A DNA stretch of 64,000 nucleotides, from positions 1 through 64,000 of the forward strand of contig DATJQJ010000047.1 in the NCBI GenBank assembly GCA_035505975.1, given 5' to 3'. Below are positions 53,968 through 62,862 of the stretch, piece by piece. The notes beneath the pieces were generated by a model. The model was not told the origin of the DNA. It saw nothing but the letters and a program-made list of their open reading frames with translations, and made no database searches. Position 1 is the stretch's first letter; each line of letters starts with the position of its first letter. Origin of the DNA: CAIKOD01 sp035505975. GTDB taxonomy: Archaea > Halobacteriota > Methanomicrobia > Methanomicrobiales > Methanospirillaceae. A program made the position numbers and the translations under genes.

Positions 53968-55776
53968 TCACCGACCGGGAAGGATATCTGCTAACCTTCC
54001 CTTAAACTGGCTCATATACAGATCGTAATAAAACCCTTTGTTTTTCATCATGGAATCGTGAGTCCCGCGTTCGATAATCTCTCCGTTGTTGATCACGAGG
54101 ATCTGGCTTGCATTCCGGATCGTGCTGAGGCGGTGGGCGATTACAAAACTTGTCCTCCCTTCCTGCAATTTCCGGATTGCCACCTGGATGTTCTTTTCTG
54201 TCCGGGTATCGACATTGCTGGTCGCTTCGTCAAGAATAAGAATCCGTGGATTTGCAACCATGGCGCGTGCTATCGTGAGCAGCTGGCGTTGCCCCTGCGA
54301 AAGGTTGCTGCCGCCATCCGACAGGATGGTGTCGTATCCGCCGGGAAGCCTTGCAATGAATTCATGGCAGTTGGCCTCTTTTGCCGCACTGATGCACTCT
54401 TCATCGGTTGCGCCCTCTCTTCCGTATTTCAGATTATTCATGATGGTGTCAGAGAAGAGGAACGGCTCCTGGAGCACAACGCCTATCTGTTTCCGGAGAC
54501 TTGCCTGGGTCACATCGTATATGCTCTGTCCGTCGATCTCGATCACCCCGCTCTCGATATCATAATACCGGGTCATTATATTGATAATGGTGCTTTTCCC
54601 CGCCCCGGTGGGTCCGCAGAGTCCTATTATCTGGCCAGGGAGCGCTTCGAAACTGTTATTTTTGAGGATCTGCCTGCCAGGGACATAACTGAAGTTGACA
54701 CTGTCAAAGACGACGTGCCCTTCCACGGGTCTCATCTCCGATGCACCCGGCCTGTCCCTGATATCGGGTTCCTCGTCCATAATCGAGAAGATCCTTCCCG
54801 AGCTTACTGCAGCCGAAAGGATAAAATTATAATTTGCAAAAATTGTCGTCAGCGGCAGGATGAGCATCAGGGTCAGTGAAAGGAACGTGGTCAGGACCCC
54901 GACAGTCAGGCCCCCCTGGATAATCATTACTGAACCTACGAGGGCAACAAGAGAGACATCGATATTGGTAACAAGAACGGTAAGCGGGCTGATCACGAGC
55001 GAAAGGATCTGCGCCCGGCTGCCCACATCGCGTGCATGTTCACTGATTTCAGCCTGGTGTCTGGCGATATTTTCCTGTTGCCGGAATGAGATGATTGTTT
55101 TTTCACCGGCCAGGGTTTCTTCGGTCAGGCCGTTCAGATCAGAAAGCCGTTCCTGGAGAAGGGCAAAGGCCGGTCCCGCAACGCGGGCCAGGAGGTACAC
55201 CAGCCCGATCAGGAGTGGCACTGCTATCGATGCGACAACAGCGAGACCGGTATTGAGGGCATACATCGCAGTGAGCGTCGCGGCAAGCATAAACATGCCC
55301 ATGATGAGTGTCCCGAGGGGTTGCTGGAAAAATGCTGAAATTACATCTATATCGTTCGTCACCCTGCTCATAAGCTCCCCAATCGGCTGACGGTCGTAGA
55401 ACCTGAGGGACAACGTCTGCATATGACCGAAAAGGTCCTGCCTGATCCGGAAAAGTGCAGCCTGGGTAACACCGGCCAGCATCCGGAATCCGAGGTAATA
55501 GGAGATAAAAGCGACCAGGGAGAATCCCCCCATGGTGAGAGCAAGCATCCTGATACTGCCAGGATCGATCGGCCCCGACAATGCATTGACTGCAAGGCCC
55601 AGGAACACCGAGAGCAGGATAAATGCGATTGTACCTATGATGAAGAGCACGATCACCATTAAGAACGTTACTTTCTTCAGTCCCAGGTACCCCACCAGGC
55701 GCAACAGCGAGCGCAGCCTGCCTGGGGATACGGCTTTAACCCCGGATACCAGGGTATCGCTCTCGGACCCGGTCAT
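53968..55776 (-). CDS. ABC exporter half-transporter (second subunit)
   Basis: A 602-residue type IV ABC half-transporter: six-helix membrane domain (residues 1-330), then nucleotide-binding domain with GPTGAGKSTIINIM, LSQGQRQLLTIARAM and ILILDEATSNVDTRTE. It starts in the stop of the upstream subunit (ATGA), so the two should form a heterodimer. Substrate unknown (drugs, lipids and peptides are typical). Confidence 0.93.
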   Translation of the reverse strand: MTGSESDTLVSGVKAVSPGRLRSLLRLVGYLGLKKVTFLMVIVLFIIGTIAFILLSVFLGLAVNALSGPIDPGSIRMLALTMGGFSLVAFISYYLGFRMLAGVTQAALFRIRQDLFGHMQTLSLRFYDRQPIGELMSRVTNDIDVISAFFQQPLGTLIMGMFMLAATLTAMYALNTGLAVVASIAVPLLIGLVYLLARVAGPAFALLQERLSDLNGLTEETLAGEKTIISFRQQENIARHQAEISEHARDVGSRAQILSLVISPLTVLVTNIDVSLVALVGSVMIIQGGLTVGVLTTFLSLTLMLILPLTTIFANYNFILSAAVSSGRIFSIMDEEPDIRDRPGASEMRPVEGHVVFDSVNFSYVPGRQILKNNSFEALPGQIIGLCGPTGAGKSTIINIMTRYYDIESGVIEIDGQSIYDVTQASLRKQIGVVLQEPFLFSDTIMNNLKYGREGATDEECISAAKEANCHEFIARLPGGYDTILSDGGSNLSQGQRQLLTIARAMVANPRILILDEATSNVDTRTEKNIQVAIRKLQEGRTSFVIAHRLSTIRNASQILVINNGEIIERGTHDSMMKNKGFYYDLYMSQFKGRLADILPGR

Positions 55777-57530
55777 GTCAGTCCCTCCCTGGCCACATCG
55801 CCAAGCTGCGATTCGAAAATTTCACGGTACAGGGGACTTCTCGCCATCAGCTCCTGGTGGTTGCCTTTATCGACGATTTCACCTTTATCCAGAAGGATAA
55901 TTGTATCGGCCAGGAGTACGGTGCTGATTCGCTGGGCAACAATGAACCTGGTCGTTTCCGGAATCATTGTACTCATTGCGGCCTGGATCCGGCTTTCAGT
56001 TGCAACGTCCACAGCGCTTGTGCTGTCGTCGAGAACGAGGACTTTCGGTTTTGGAGCAATCGCCCGTGCAATGGAAATACGTTGTTTTTGTCCGCCGGAA
56101 AAATTTGCCCCCCTCCGGGCAACATGAGAATTGTATCCCCCCGGAATCGCAGATACGAAACTGTCCGCATCGGCTGCTTTCGCAGCAGTGACCATGTCGT
56201 CATAGGAAATGCCGGGATCGGCAAACGTGATATTTTCCCTGACCGTGCCGGAAAAAAGAATGCTTTCCTGGAGAGCCGTATCGACGATCGTCCTGAGCCG
56301 GTCCTGGGTCATCTCCCTGATATCGACCCCATCGATGGTGATACGTCCGGCCGTCACATCGTAGAACCTTGGTATGAGGTTAACGATAGTCGATTTTCCT
56401 GATCCCGTAGGTCCGAGGAACGCCACGGTCTGTCCGGGTTCGGCTACAAATGTGATGTTTTTAATCGCCTCGCGACCGCCTGCACCCTCGTAACTGAAAG
56501 AAACATTCTCAAATTCCACACGTCCTTTCACGTTGACAAGTTCAGGCCGGACTGCGCCGGGAGAATCGGTGACATCAGGTTTCGTTTTATACAGTTGCCA
56601 GAGCCTGCCTGCAGAGGCCTCGGCAGAAATAATCTGCGGGAGGACAAACGACAGGATCCATAACTGGCCGAGGATGAAAAAGAAATACTGGGTGAAAGCA
56701 ACAATCTGGCCTACATCCATTGTTCCAAGGTACACCTGCATGCCACCGAACCAGATAACAAGAGCATTGGAAAACCCGAGAATGAGGAATATCGCAGGGA
56801 GTACGACTGCACCGGTACGGAGCGGTGCGACTGCTGCTTTCCTCAACTGTTCGTTCCTCTCCATGAACCGCTCATTTTCATAGTCCTGGCGGACAAAAGC
56901 CTTGACAACCCTGACCCCGGCAAAATCCTCATGGAGAATGTTATTGAGACGGTCGAGATTCTGTTGCCTTGCGGCATACTGTCTCTGGAGGAACCACGAT
57001 ACGATCCCGAATAATCCTGCTGTAGCAAGAATTACAAGAATAAAAATCCATATGAGGCCGGGTGAACTGGTATAAACAAGGATCAGGGCTACAATAATCA
57101 TGAACGGGGCATACAGAAGGAACCTCGTCGAGTAATTGGCAGCCATATTGATCTGGTAGATATCACTGGTCAGCCGTACCAGGAGTTCCCCGACCGGGTA
57201 TTTATCCAGGTTCCCGAACGATAATTTCTGGATCTTTTTGTATAGTTCTTTCCGCAGGAAATGGGCGGTCCCTTCCCCGACTTTCGCTGCAACATAGAGG
57301 TTCGCCATGGAAAATGCTCCCGCCAGTATCCCGAAAAGCAGCATATTGAGAGCCTTGTCGACTACCACGGCGATATTTCCGGCGAGAATTCCCTGATCGA
57401 TGAGAACTGAGATCTGTTGGGGGATCAGGAGCATAAAAACCGCCCCGAACAGGATAAATACCTGGGAAAGTGCTATCCATTTCCAGGCACCGCGGTAAAT
57501 GATCAGCATCCGGCGAAGGTTTGGCAACAT
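55773..57530 (-). CDS. ABC exporter half-transporter (first subunit)
   Basis: A 585-residue type IV ABC half-transporter with GPTGSGKSTIVNLI, FSGGQKQRISIARAI and VLVLDDSTSAVDVATE. The Walker B Glu is replaced by Asp (DDSTS), a degenerate ATP site typical of one half of asymmetric heterodimers. The start at 57530 (MLPNLRRML) follows GGGGAG; an upstream frame exists. It is the first gene of a likely operon with the second half-transporter, ppk2, arcC and arcA. Confidence 0.92.
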   Translation of the reverse strand: MLPNLRRMLIIYRGAWKWIALSQVFILFGAVFMLLIPQQISVLIDQGILAGNIAVVVDKALNMLLFGILAGAFSMANLYVAAKVGEGTAHFLRKELYKKIQKLSFGNLDKYPVGELLVRLTSDIYQINMAANYSTRFLLYAPFMIIVALILVYTSSPGLIWIFILVILATAGLFGIVSWFLQRQYAARQQNLDRLNNILHEDFAGVRVVKAFVRQDYENERFMERNEQLRKAAVAPLRTGAVVLPAIFLILGFSNALVIWFGGMQVYLGTMDVGQIVAFTQYFFFILGQLWILSFVLPQIISAEASAGRLWQLYKTKPDVTDSPGAVRPELVNVKGRVEFENVSFSYEGAGGREAIKNITFVAEPGQTVAFLGPTGSGKSTIVNLIPRFYDVTAGRITIDGVDIREMTQDRLRTIVDTALQESILFSGTVRENITFADPGISYDDMVTAAKAADADSFVSAIPGGYNSHVARRGANFSGGQKQRISIARAIAPKPKVLVLDDSTSAVDVATESRIQAAMSTMIPETTRFIVAQRISTVLLADTIILLDKGEIVDKGNHQELMARSPLYREIFESQLGDVAREGLT

Positions 57531-57807
57531 GGAATTAACTCCCCATTTCACGCTGCAGACCACATTTCCGGCGAATGACCTCATCCGGATATAAACAGGA
57601 AGAAGAATCCCACAACGGTACTGCCAGCATCATCATGGTTTAATGAATGGTGGACGGTCTATTTAAAAACTTCAGGACGTAATGCCGGTGAGAAATGGGC
57701 GTGAACCTGATAACAATCTTCCGACGGATAGCCACGACGGTCCATCGTCCCGGACATTCTCCAGAAAACAACCATTAAATATTGTTCTTCCCTGACATTT
57801 TAATGCA

Positions 57808-58296
57808 ATGACAGAAACGATGGTTTATCACGGGATAACAGGAATTTTACGTCCTTTTAAGGAATATCTCGCTGAAATGGGGCTGAAAAACGGGGACCAG
57901 ATCGTCTATTACGGGTGCGTTGGCACCTGCACTCCGTTTGTGGAACTGTTGGCAGTTGCCGTAAGGGGAAGCCGTTATGAACAGGTATTTGTTCCACTCC
58001 TCGATGAATCGAAAGCAAAAATTCTCCATGAAGTCCCCGATGCGGGGATGCAGGTAAGCGATACGACTGCGTCGCTAAATCCAAAGGTCCTTGTGTTTAT
58101 GGGTGGCCTGGCAATGCCCTTCATGCCTGTCACCAAAGAACAGGCCAGGGAAGTTGTTGAAAGGCACCCGGGGGTCCTTGTCGCAGGCGTTTGCTTTATG
58201 AGCATGTTCGAAAAAGCAGGGTGGCTGGAGGCCCTGAAATTCGACATCGTAATAGATGGAACCCTCGATCCCGTTACGGTAACAAGGAGAGAATAA
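57808..58296 (+). CDS. DUF2124 protein
   Basis: A 162-residue protein with the DUF2124 pattern (ITGILRPFKEYLAEMGLKNG, FYGCVGTCTPFVELL-like sequence YYGCVGTCTPFVELL, and a LVFMGGLAMPFMP region). The family is confined to archaea, mainly methanogens; its function is unknown. Conserved Cys pairs (YGCVGTC) suggest metal or thiol chemistry. A TATA-like TTAAATATTG at 57773-57782 suits a very short leader. Confidence 0.8.
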   Translation: MTETMVYHGITGILRPFKEYLAEMGLKNGDQIVYYGCVGTCTPFVELLAVAVRGSRYEQVFVPLLDESKAKILHEVPDAGMQVSDTTASLNPKVLVFMGGLAMPFMPVTKEQAREVVERHPGVLVAGVCFMSMFEKAGWLEALKFDIVIDGTLDPVTVTRRE

Positions 58297-58320
58297 AGGT
58301 CCTTTTACGGTATGGGGAAT

Positions 58321-58332
58321 AAATTTTTTTTA
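58321..58332 (+). terminator. T-rich terminator after the DUF2124 gene
   Basis: A run of eight T within AAATTTTTTTTATT, about 28 bases after the stop. Confidence 0.5.
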
Positions 58333-58382
58333 TTATGTGCCCAAAAAAACATGTGGGTTTTTCAGGATATTGATAAACAATA

Positions 58383-58967
58383 TCAGTGGGGCCTGACCCA
58401 GACATACAGAGAAATCGCAGCAATCATAATGCCGATCGCTATACCATACTCGACAAGGCTTGTCGAAACATGGAGAGTTAGAGCCGTTCCAAGGAAAATT
58501 ACCGCGAGTGCAATAACCGTAAGGGAAAGCAGTTTGGTTTTCAGGTCATCGAGGTTGTTGATCGCCACCCAGCCGGGAAGGGGGGCCTTTGCAATGAACA
58601 GTTCGTACAACCCGAGTGATATCAGGTAAAAAACGGTGGCAATGAGAAAGATATCGATAATTTCAATCGAAGCGGCAAGATATTCCCTGACTACGGTCAG
58701 GTCGAGGATATAACTTCCATGGGGAATCTGGTTGGCAATTCCGTTGTATATATTCCTTAGTGCAACGAATACACCGCCGAGGCTCAGTAGAAATCCATAG
58801 GCAAAAAGAACAACGGCAATCATACCGGTCCCGATTACTGCAAGGCTGAAAAGATATCTGCTGGATAACGCCAGCATGTCGACAAACGAATGGACACCTG
58901 GCCGGTTGTTGCAGGTATCCGTGGGTTCGCCTGGTTCCTCGGGAGCTGTCGGTTTTACAGGATCCAT
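58383..58967 (-). CDS. YqhA/UPF0114 membrane protein
   Basis: A 194-residue protein with four hydrophobic helices. The segment SRYLFSLAVIGTGMIAVVLF, the IEIIDIFLIATVFYLISLGL stretch and a C-terminal LDDLKTKLLSLTVIAL match UPF0114. The N-terminal 25 residues are Pro/Glu-rich. The function of the family is unknown; in Escherichia coli it is a membrane protein. Confidence 0.85.
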   Translation of the reverse strand: MDPVKPTAPEEPGEPTDTCNNRPGVHSFVDMLALSSRYLFSLAVIGTGMIAVVLFAYGFLLSLGGVFVALRNIYNGIANQIPHGSYILDLTVVREYLAASIEIIDIFLIATVFYLISLGLYELFIAKAPLPGWVAINNLDDLKTKLLSLTVIALAVIFLGTALTLHVSTSLVEYGIAIGIMIAAISLYVWVRPH

Positions 58968-59369
58968 ATTCGTGTTTTAACAATCATTCGTGTCAGATTT
59001 AACTATTTTGATTCTATGGTTTCCCGGTACAAATCCAGGACGAGTCCCGTAAAAATTCAATTGCCGAATTGCCGGGAATCTCCGTGGCCGGCCGCCTTAT
59101 CTCCGATAAAGTCGCTGGATATATGAGATTTTCAGATTTCTGCCCGGGAATATAGACATTCTCGGATGTCCTGCTTTTACTCGGGTAATTCCTGCAATAA
59201 TATACATACAATCAGATTTGGACACCAGTCGGCCATTGCCAAACACTACAATACTTCTTAACTATAAAGTCACATAGCCCTGAATAGAAAGACAGGGAAA
59301 ATGATGATGAAAATATTTAAGCAGGTATAATTAATTTGGAAGTTTTTAATTCGTACAGGAATGATTGCG
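58968..59369. other. Divergent promoter region without a recognised gene
   Basis: About 400 bases. A TATA-like AAAATATTTAAG near 59309-59320 is the likely promoter of the pseudo-receiver gene. Other A/T-rich boxes are at about 59195-59210 and 59260. The middle is GC-richer (GTGGCCGGCCGCC). No ORF or RNA was recognised. Confidence 0.4.
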
Positions 59370-61403
59370 ATGGAGGCCCAACATCCAGATAACCAGGAAA
59401 GTCCGGCGGAAATCTTCATGGTAAGTACGGATGATTCCGACATTGTTCCGCTCAGGGAAAGCCTGGAGAAAAATGGTCACCGGGTAACGGTGCTTGCGGA
59501 AGATTTACAACTGATGGATACTCTCCGGCAAGCAGCGCCTGATCTCCTCATCTATGAGGTTAAAACCGGGGGACCTGAGAACTATGATTTTATCCGCTGT
59601 CTGAAAGATGATTTGACAGTAGGGTCAATCCCCGTGCTTGCACTTGTCAAAACAGCGACCATTGAGGATTTGCTGAATGTTCTTGAGAGTAATGCCGATA
59701 ATTTTATCACCCCGCCATATAATCATCCCGACAACATTTCACTTGTCGAAAATATGATAAAAAAACCCGCCGGTCTGCAGAAAGGGGATGAGATTGAGAA
59801 ACAGTACAGGGTCAGGCACGATGATCACATTTATGTTATTTCCTGCACGAGCAGAAAACTTCTTGAATATCTCCTCTCGTCTTTTGAACTCCTTTCCCGC
59901 AAATCATCGGAAAGCGCCTCCTTAAAAAAAGAACTGCAGGTTGTTTCCGAATCTCTGCAAGATCGGGAACGAGTCATCACTGCCGGGTCAATGAATATTG
60001 AAGCCCTCAACGAGACTATCAGGAAAAATGAACAGGAAATTCTTGCATCGGCCCGGGGATATGAAGAACTCACTAATACTCTCTCACAAAAAGCAGATGA
60101 GGTAAAAACCCTTAAAGAAAAATTAGACAGCAGTCTGGAACGCCTTAATTCCATGGAGCGTGCCCGAAACGAAGAAAAAATTCAACGTGCTGCACTTGAA
60201 AAAGATCTCCACGATCTCACATCCGAACTCGAGCAGCAAAAGTCTGCACTGGTGGCAGAAAAACAATTTTCAACATCGGTGGAACAGGAAATTAATACAC
60301 TAAAAGAGACATCATCGCAATCAGAACGTGATCTCAACCAGACAATTACCGGACTGAATGAAAGAATAACCCAATATGAAAGGGAATTGATTCTTCTGAA
60401 GAACGATCTGGAGGCAGAAATCGACCGCCGGATTTCAGCAGAAAAGCGGGCCGAAAAACTCGTGAAAGAATATGAGCTGACCCGGAACACCGCTCATACT
60501 GAAACAGATTCACTTAACCGTAAGGTTACAGAACTCCAGGAAGCACTTGCCGTGTCGTCCGCGACGTTGGGAACCGAGAGGGAAATGCGACGGATCTCCG
60601 AGGAAAAGACAACGGCCCTGATCCGGCAACAGGAAGATCTCGAAAAGCACCTGATGACGGCAAGAGAAGAAACAGAACGGGTAAAATCAGATAACGTCCT
60701 GATTATCGGGCAAATAACCAAAGAACTCGAGACTGCACGTCAGCGGGTAAAGTCCCTCGAAGCCCAGGTCGGTTCCCCTGGAATAGAAGGATCAAATGCC
60801 GGGCGGGAAGTGCAGATCCCTGAAAGCGATGCAGGAACCCCAAGGATTTTTCTCACTGATAAGCCGGACAGCCATTCTGATCCGGCGGCAGGACCTGAGG
60901 GTATGGTTAGAGAACATCACCTGGTCCAACTGCCTCTCCTGCAGCCCGGGGAGTTGCTTGTTTCGGAGGAAAAACGAGACCTGGTTGTACAGGAGACACC
61001 ACATCTCCCGCTGCCGGTAAAAAAGGAACCAGCTGAAGACTTTTCGTCTGCAGCCGGCAGGACACAGGATCCGCTTCCTCAGTCCATTCAGAATAAGGAT
61101 TCAGGTGTGGCCGAAACAGCAGAGATTCCCGGTAATGGATTTCCATCAGGGAGCACGACAGCGGAGAATGCTCAAGGTTCGAAAGGAGAGGCCCAGGGTA
61201 GTGATATTTCGTTTGATGGCAACCAATGGCTAGGCCTGATAAAATGGGCACATCACTCGGACGCCCTGACAGAAGACCAGCGGCTTAAGATAATCAGAAT
61301 GGGCAGGCTTATCCAGAAAGATCGGAAACTGACAAAAAGACAGCAGGACCAGGTCAGGGAAATTCTTTCATTAGTCCGGACCCTCGGTTACAAATCAAGT
61401 TAA
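59370..61403 (+). CDS. Pseudo-receiver protein with long coiled coil
   Basis: A 677-residue protein. The N-terminal 120 residues have receiver-domain topology (EIFMVSTDDSDIVPLRESLE, DLLIYEVKTGG, VLALVKTATIEDLL), but the phosphoacceptor Asp position carries Glu. It may mimic constitutive phosphorylation or bind without it. Residues about 160-460 form a long Glu/Lys/Leu-rich coiled coil. A low-complexity part follows, then a conserved-looking C-terminal domain (FDGNQWLGLIKWAHHSDALT and following). The ATG at 59370 is used since AGGA is well spaced; 59361 is the alternative. Confidence 0.8.
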   Translation: MEAQHPDNQESPAEIFMVSTDDSDIVPLRESLEKNGHRVTVLAEDLQLMDTLRQAAPDLLIYEVKTGGPENYDFIRCLKDDLTVGSIPVLALVKTATIEDLLNVLESNADNFITPPYNHPDNISLVENMIKKPAGLQKGDEIEKQYRVRHDDHIYVISCTSRKLLEYLLSSFELLSRKSSESASLKKELQVVSESLQDRERVITAGSMNIEALNETIRKNEQEILASARGYEELTNTLSQKADEVKTLKEKLDSSLERLNSMERARNEEKIQRAALEKDLHDLTSELEQQKSALVAEKQFSTSVEQEINTLKETSSQSERDLNQTITGLNERITQYERELILLKNDLEAEIDRRISAEKRAEKLVKEYELTRNTAHTETDSLNRKVTELQEALAVSSATLGTEREMRRISEEKTTALIRQQEDLEKHLMTAREETERVKSDNVLIIGQITKELETARQRVKSLEAQVGSPGIEGSNAGREVQIPESDAGTPRIFLTDKPDSHSDPAAGPEGMVREHHLVQLPLLQPGELLVSEEKRDLVVQETPHLPLPVKKEPAEDFSSAAGRTQDPLPQSIQNKDSGVAETAEIPGNGFPSGSTTAENAQGSKGEAQGSDISFDGNQWLGLIKWAHHSDALTEDQRLKIIRMGRLIQKDRKLTKRQQDQVREILSLVRTLGYKSS

Positions 61404-61406
61404 AAT

Positions 61407-61419
61407 TCCTTTTTTTATA
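61407..61419 (+). terminator. T-rich terminator of the pseudo-receiver gene
   Basis: A run of eight T within CCTTTTTTTTATAA, a few bases after the stop. Confidence 0.55.
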
Positions 61420-61516
61420 AACGGATGTACCAGGAAGATTCTTTCATCCGGGTAACCCGGTTCGCCGGTCCGGGCAGCCGAAGAGACTGTCCAAATCGTC
61501 CGTTTAATAAAAATTT

Positions 61517-61783
61517 GGCTTTGTTGACATCCTCATTTATATTTAGTTGTCACTCCGACAGGAGAGGGTTTCACCCCCTCCATGTCACTCCCCCGCAGGA
61601 TAGTCAGTGGACAGGGTCGATCTTAATTGAGAATTAATCGGTCCCTGTGCAGTCACTCCTCCAACCGGGGTCGCCACAGCGGCGGGGGAGAGCCCCGGGA
61701 GCGTCGGGTTGTCTTCAATTACAAGTCATCAGAACCATGTGCAAATGAAAATGCTATTGAAAATATAGGATGTCAACAGAGCG
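61517..61783 (+). mobile_element. MITE, copy G (full length, clear target-site duplication)
   Basis: Left terminal repeat GGCTTTGTTGACATCC (61517-61532) and right AATATAGGATGTCAACAGAG (61762-61781) are inverted. AAAAATTT occurs on both sides (61509-61516 and 61784-61791), extended by GG in the left terminal repeat and in the right flank, the best duplication of the family. Internal sequence is nearly that of copy F. It carries no gene. Confidence 0.8.
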
Positions 61784-61796
61784 AAAAATTTGGTAT

Positions 61797-62213
61797 TTAT
61801 TGCATATTCTGCATGTTCTCAGGAATGCCGAATGCCTTCTTCGTGCCTGGCAACATGCAGTAGATCAATATCAGGCCGCTGACAATAATCATGGGTGCCA
61901 TTGCCTCCCATGAGGAGGCCCCGATGACGTTGATAATCCCGAATATCAGGTTGAAGATGGATATCAGAGTTACAAACATCCAGCCCGATGGCTGAACATC
62001 CCAAAGCATCCGGAATACCGCAAGCCAGATGAAAAACAGAAGGCCCCAGAAAAAGGCACCGATCAGGTTCAACTGGAAGAATGCTACATTTCCGATAATA
62101 ACCGGAAGAATGTGTAACATCTGAAGCGTGTAAATCAATGCATTGATCGCACCGAGAACTGCAAGAATAGCAAGTATCGTTACTCCGACTGGTCGTTGTT
62201 TTGTCAAAATCAC
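61797..62213 (-). CDS. Four-helix membrane protein (GTG start)
   Basis: A 138-residue protein with four hydrophobic helices (GVTILAILAVLGAINALIYT; LIGAFFWGLLFFIWLAVF; MFVTLISIFNLIFGIINVIG; APMIIVSGLILIYCML). The GTG follows GGAGTGA. The N-terminal RPVGVTILAILAVLGA recurs in small archaeal membrane proteins of unknown role. Copy G is inserted 13 bases beyond its stop. Confidence 0.7.
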   Translation of the reverse strand: MILTKQRPVGVTILAILAVLGAINALIYTLQMLHILPVIIGNVAFFQLNLIGAFFWGLLFFIWLAVFRMLWDVQPSGWMFVTLISIFNLIFGIINVIGASSWEAMAPMIIVSGLILIYCMLPGTKKAFGIPENMQNMQ

Positions 62214-62407
62214 TCACTCCATGAGTACCAGTTATTGAGTGCAGGACTATTAAGGTATAACGGCCACGATTTCTGAACAGGTAAAAAAAATGAATGGTAA
62301 AATCCCTGTTATCTCCAGGTCGCCACAACGTCAGGCAACCTCATATCGTGCAGGGGGATCTCCATAAATAACCATGTTAATATCCTATTATTGCAATAAT
62401 TTAATGG

Positions 62408-62593
62408 ATGAAATCACGTCACCACGAATCCACCCCGGTCCCTGTATGTCCTACCTGCAAGGAGAATTATCCCCGTGAAGAGACCCCGAGTGGTATCTGC
62501 CACAAATGCCAGGTAAAAATCGGTGTAATTATCCTCATTATCATGGTAATAACATCAGGGATGGTATTTTTCGGCATCATCGGCTGGTGGTAG
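62408..62593 (+). CDS. Small zinc-ribbon membrane protein
   Basis: A 61-residue protein. An N-terminal zinc-ribbon-like segment has CPTCKENY and CHKC, with 15 residues between the two CxxC pairs, followed by one C-terminal helix (IGVIILIIMVITSGMVFFGI). A TATA-like run (CCTATTATTGCAATAATT) directly precedes it, so the message may be leaderless. Function unknown. Confidence 0.55.
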   Translation: MKSRHHESTPVPVCPTCKENYPREETPSGICHKCQVKIGVIILIIMVITSGMVFFGIIGWW

Positions 62594-62839
62594 GACTTAT
62601 TATTTTTCCTAAAGCCACTATTTTTGTATTTAAAATCTTTTCACCGGTTCTGCACAATCTTTTTCCCGGCCTGATCAATCCCGGGTGGTGGACGATTACC
62701 GGAAAAATCGTCACACCGGTGCGGCCATAATCCAACCGCAACGAAGGTACCTCATTCCAGGAAATGAACCAACAGGTAAAATGCAGCCTTGCCATGGCTG
62801 AAAGTAAGTGCCTGGCGCCCAAGACAATCCCGGTAAAAG

Positions 62840-62854
62840 AAAGAAAAAAAAGTG
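62840..62854 (-). terminator. Oligo-T terminator of the right-edge PEGA gene
   Basis: T8 followed by CTTTC on the minus strand, about 10 bases after the stop of the PEGA gene. Confidence 0.55.
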
Positions 62855-62862
62855 GATCTGTT

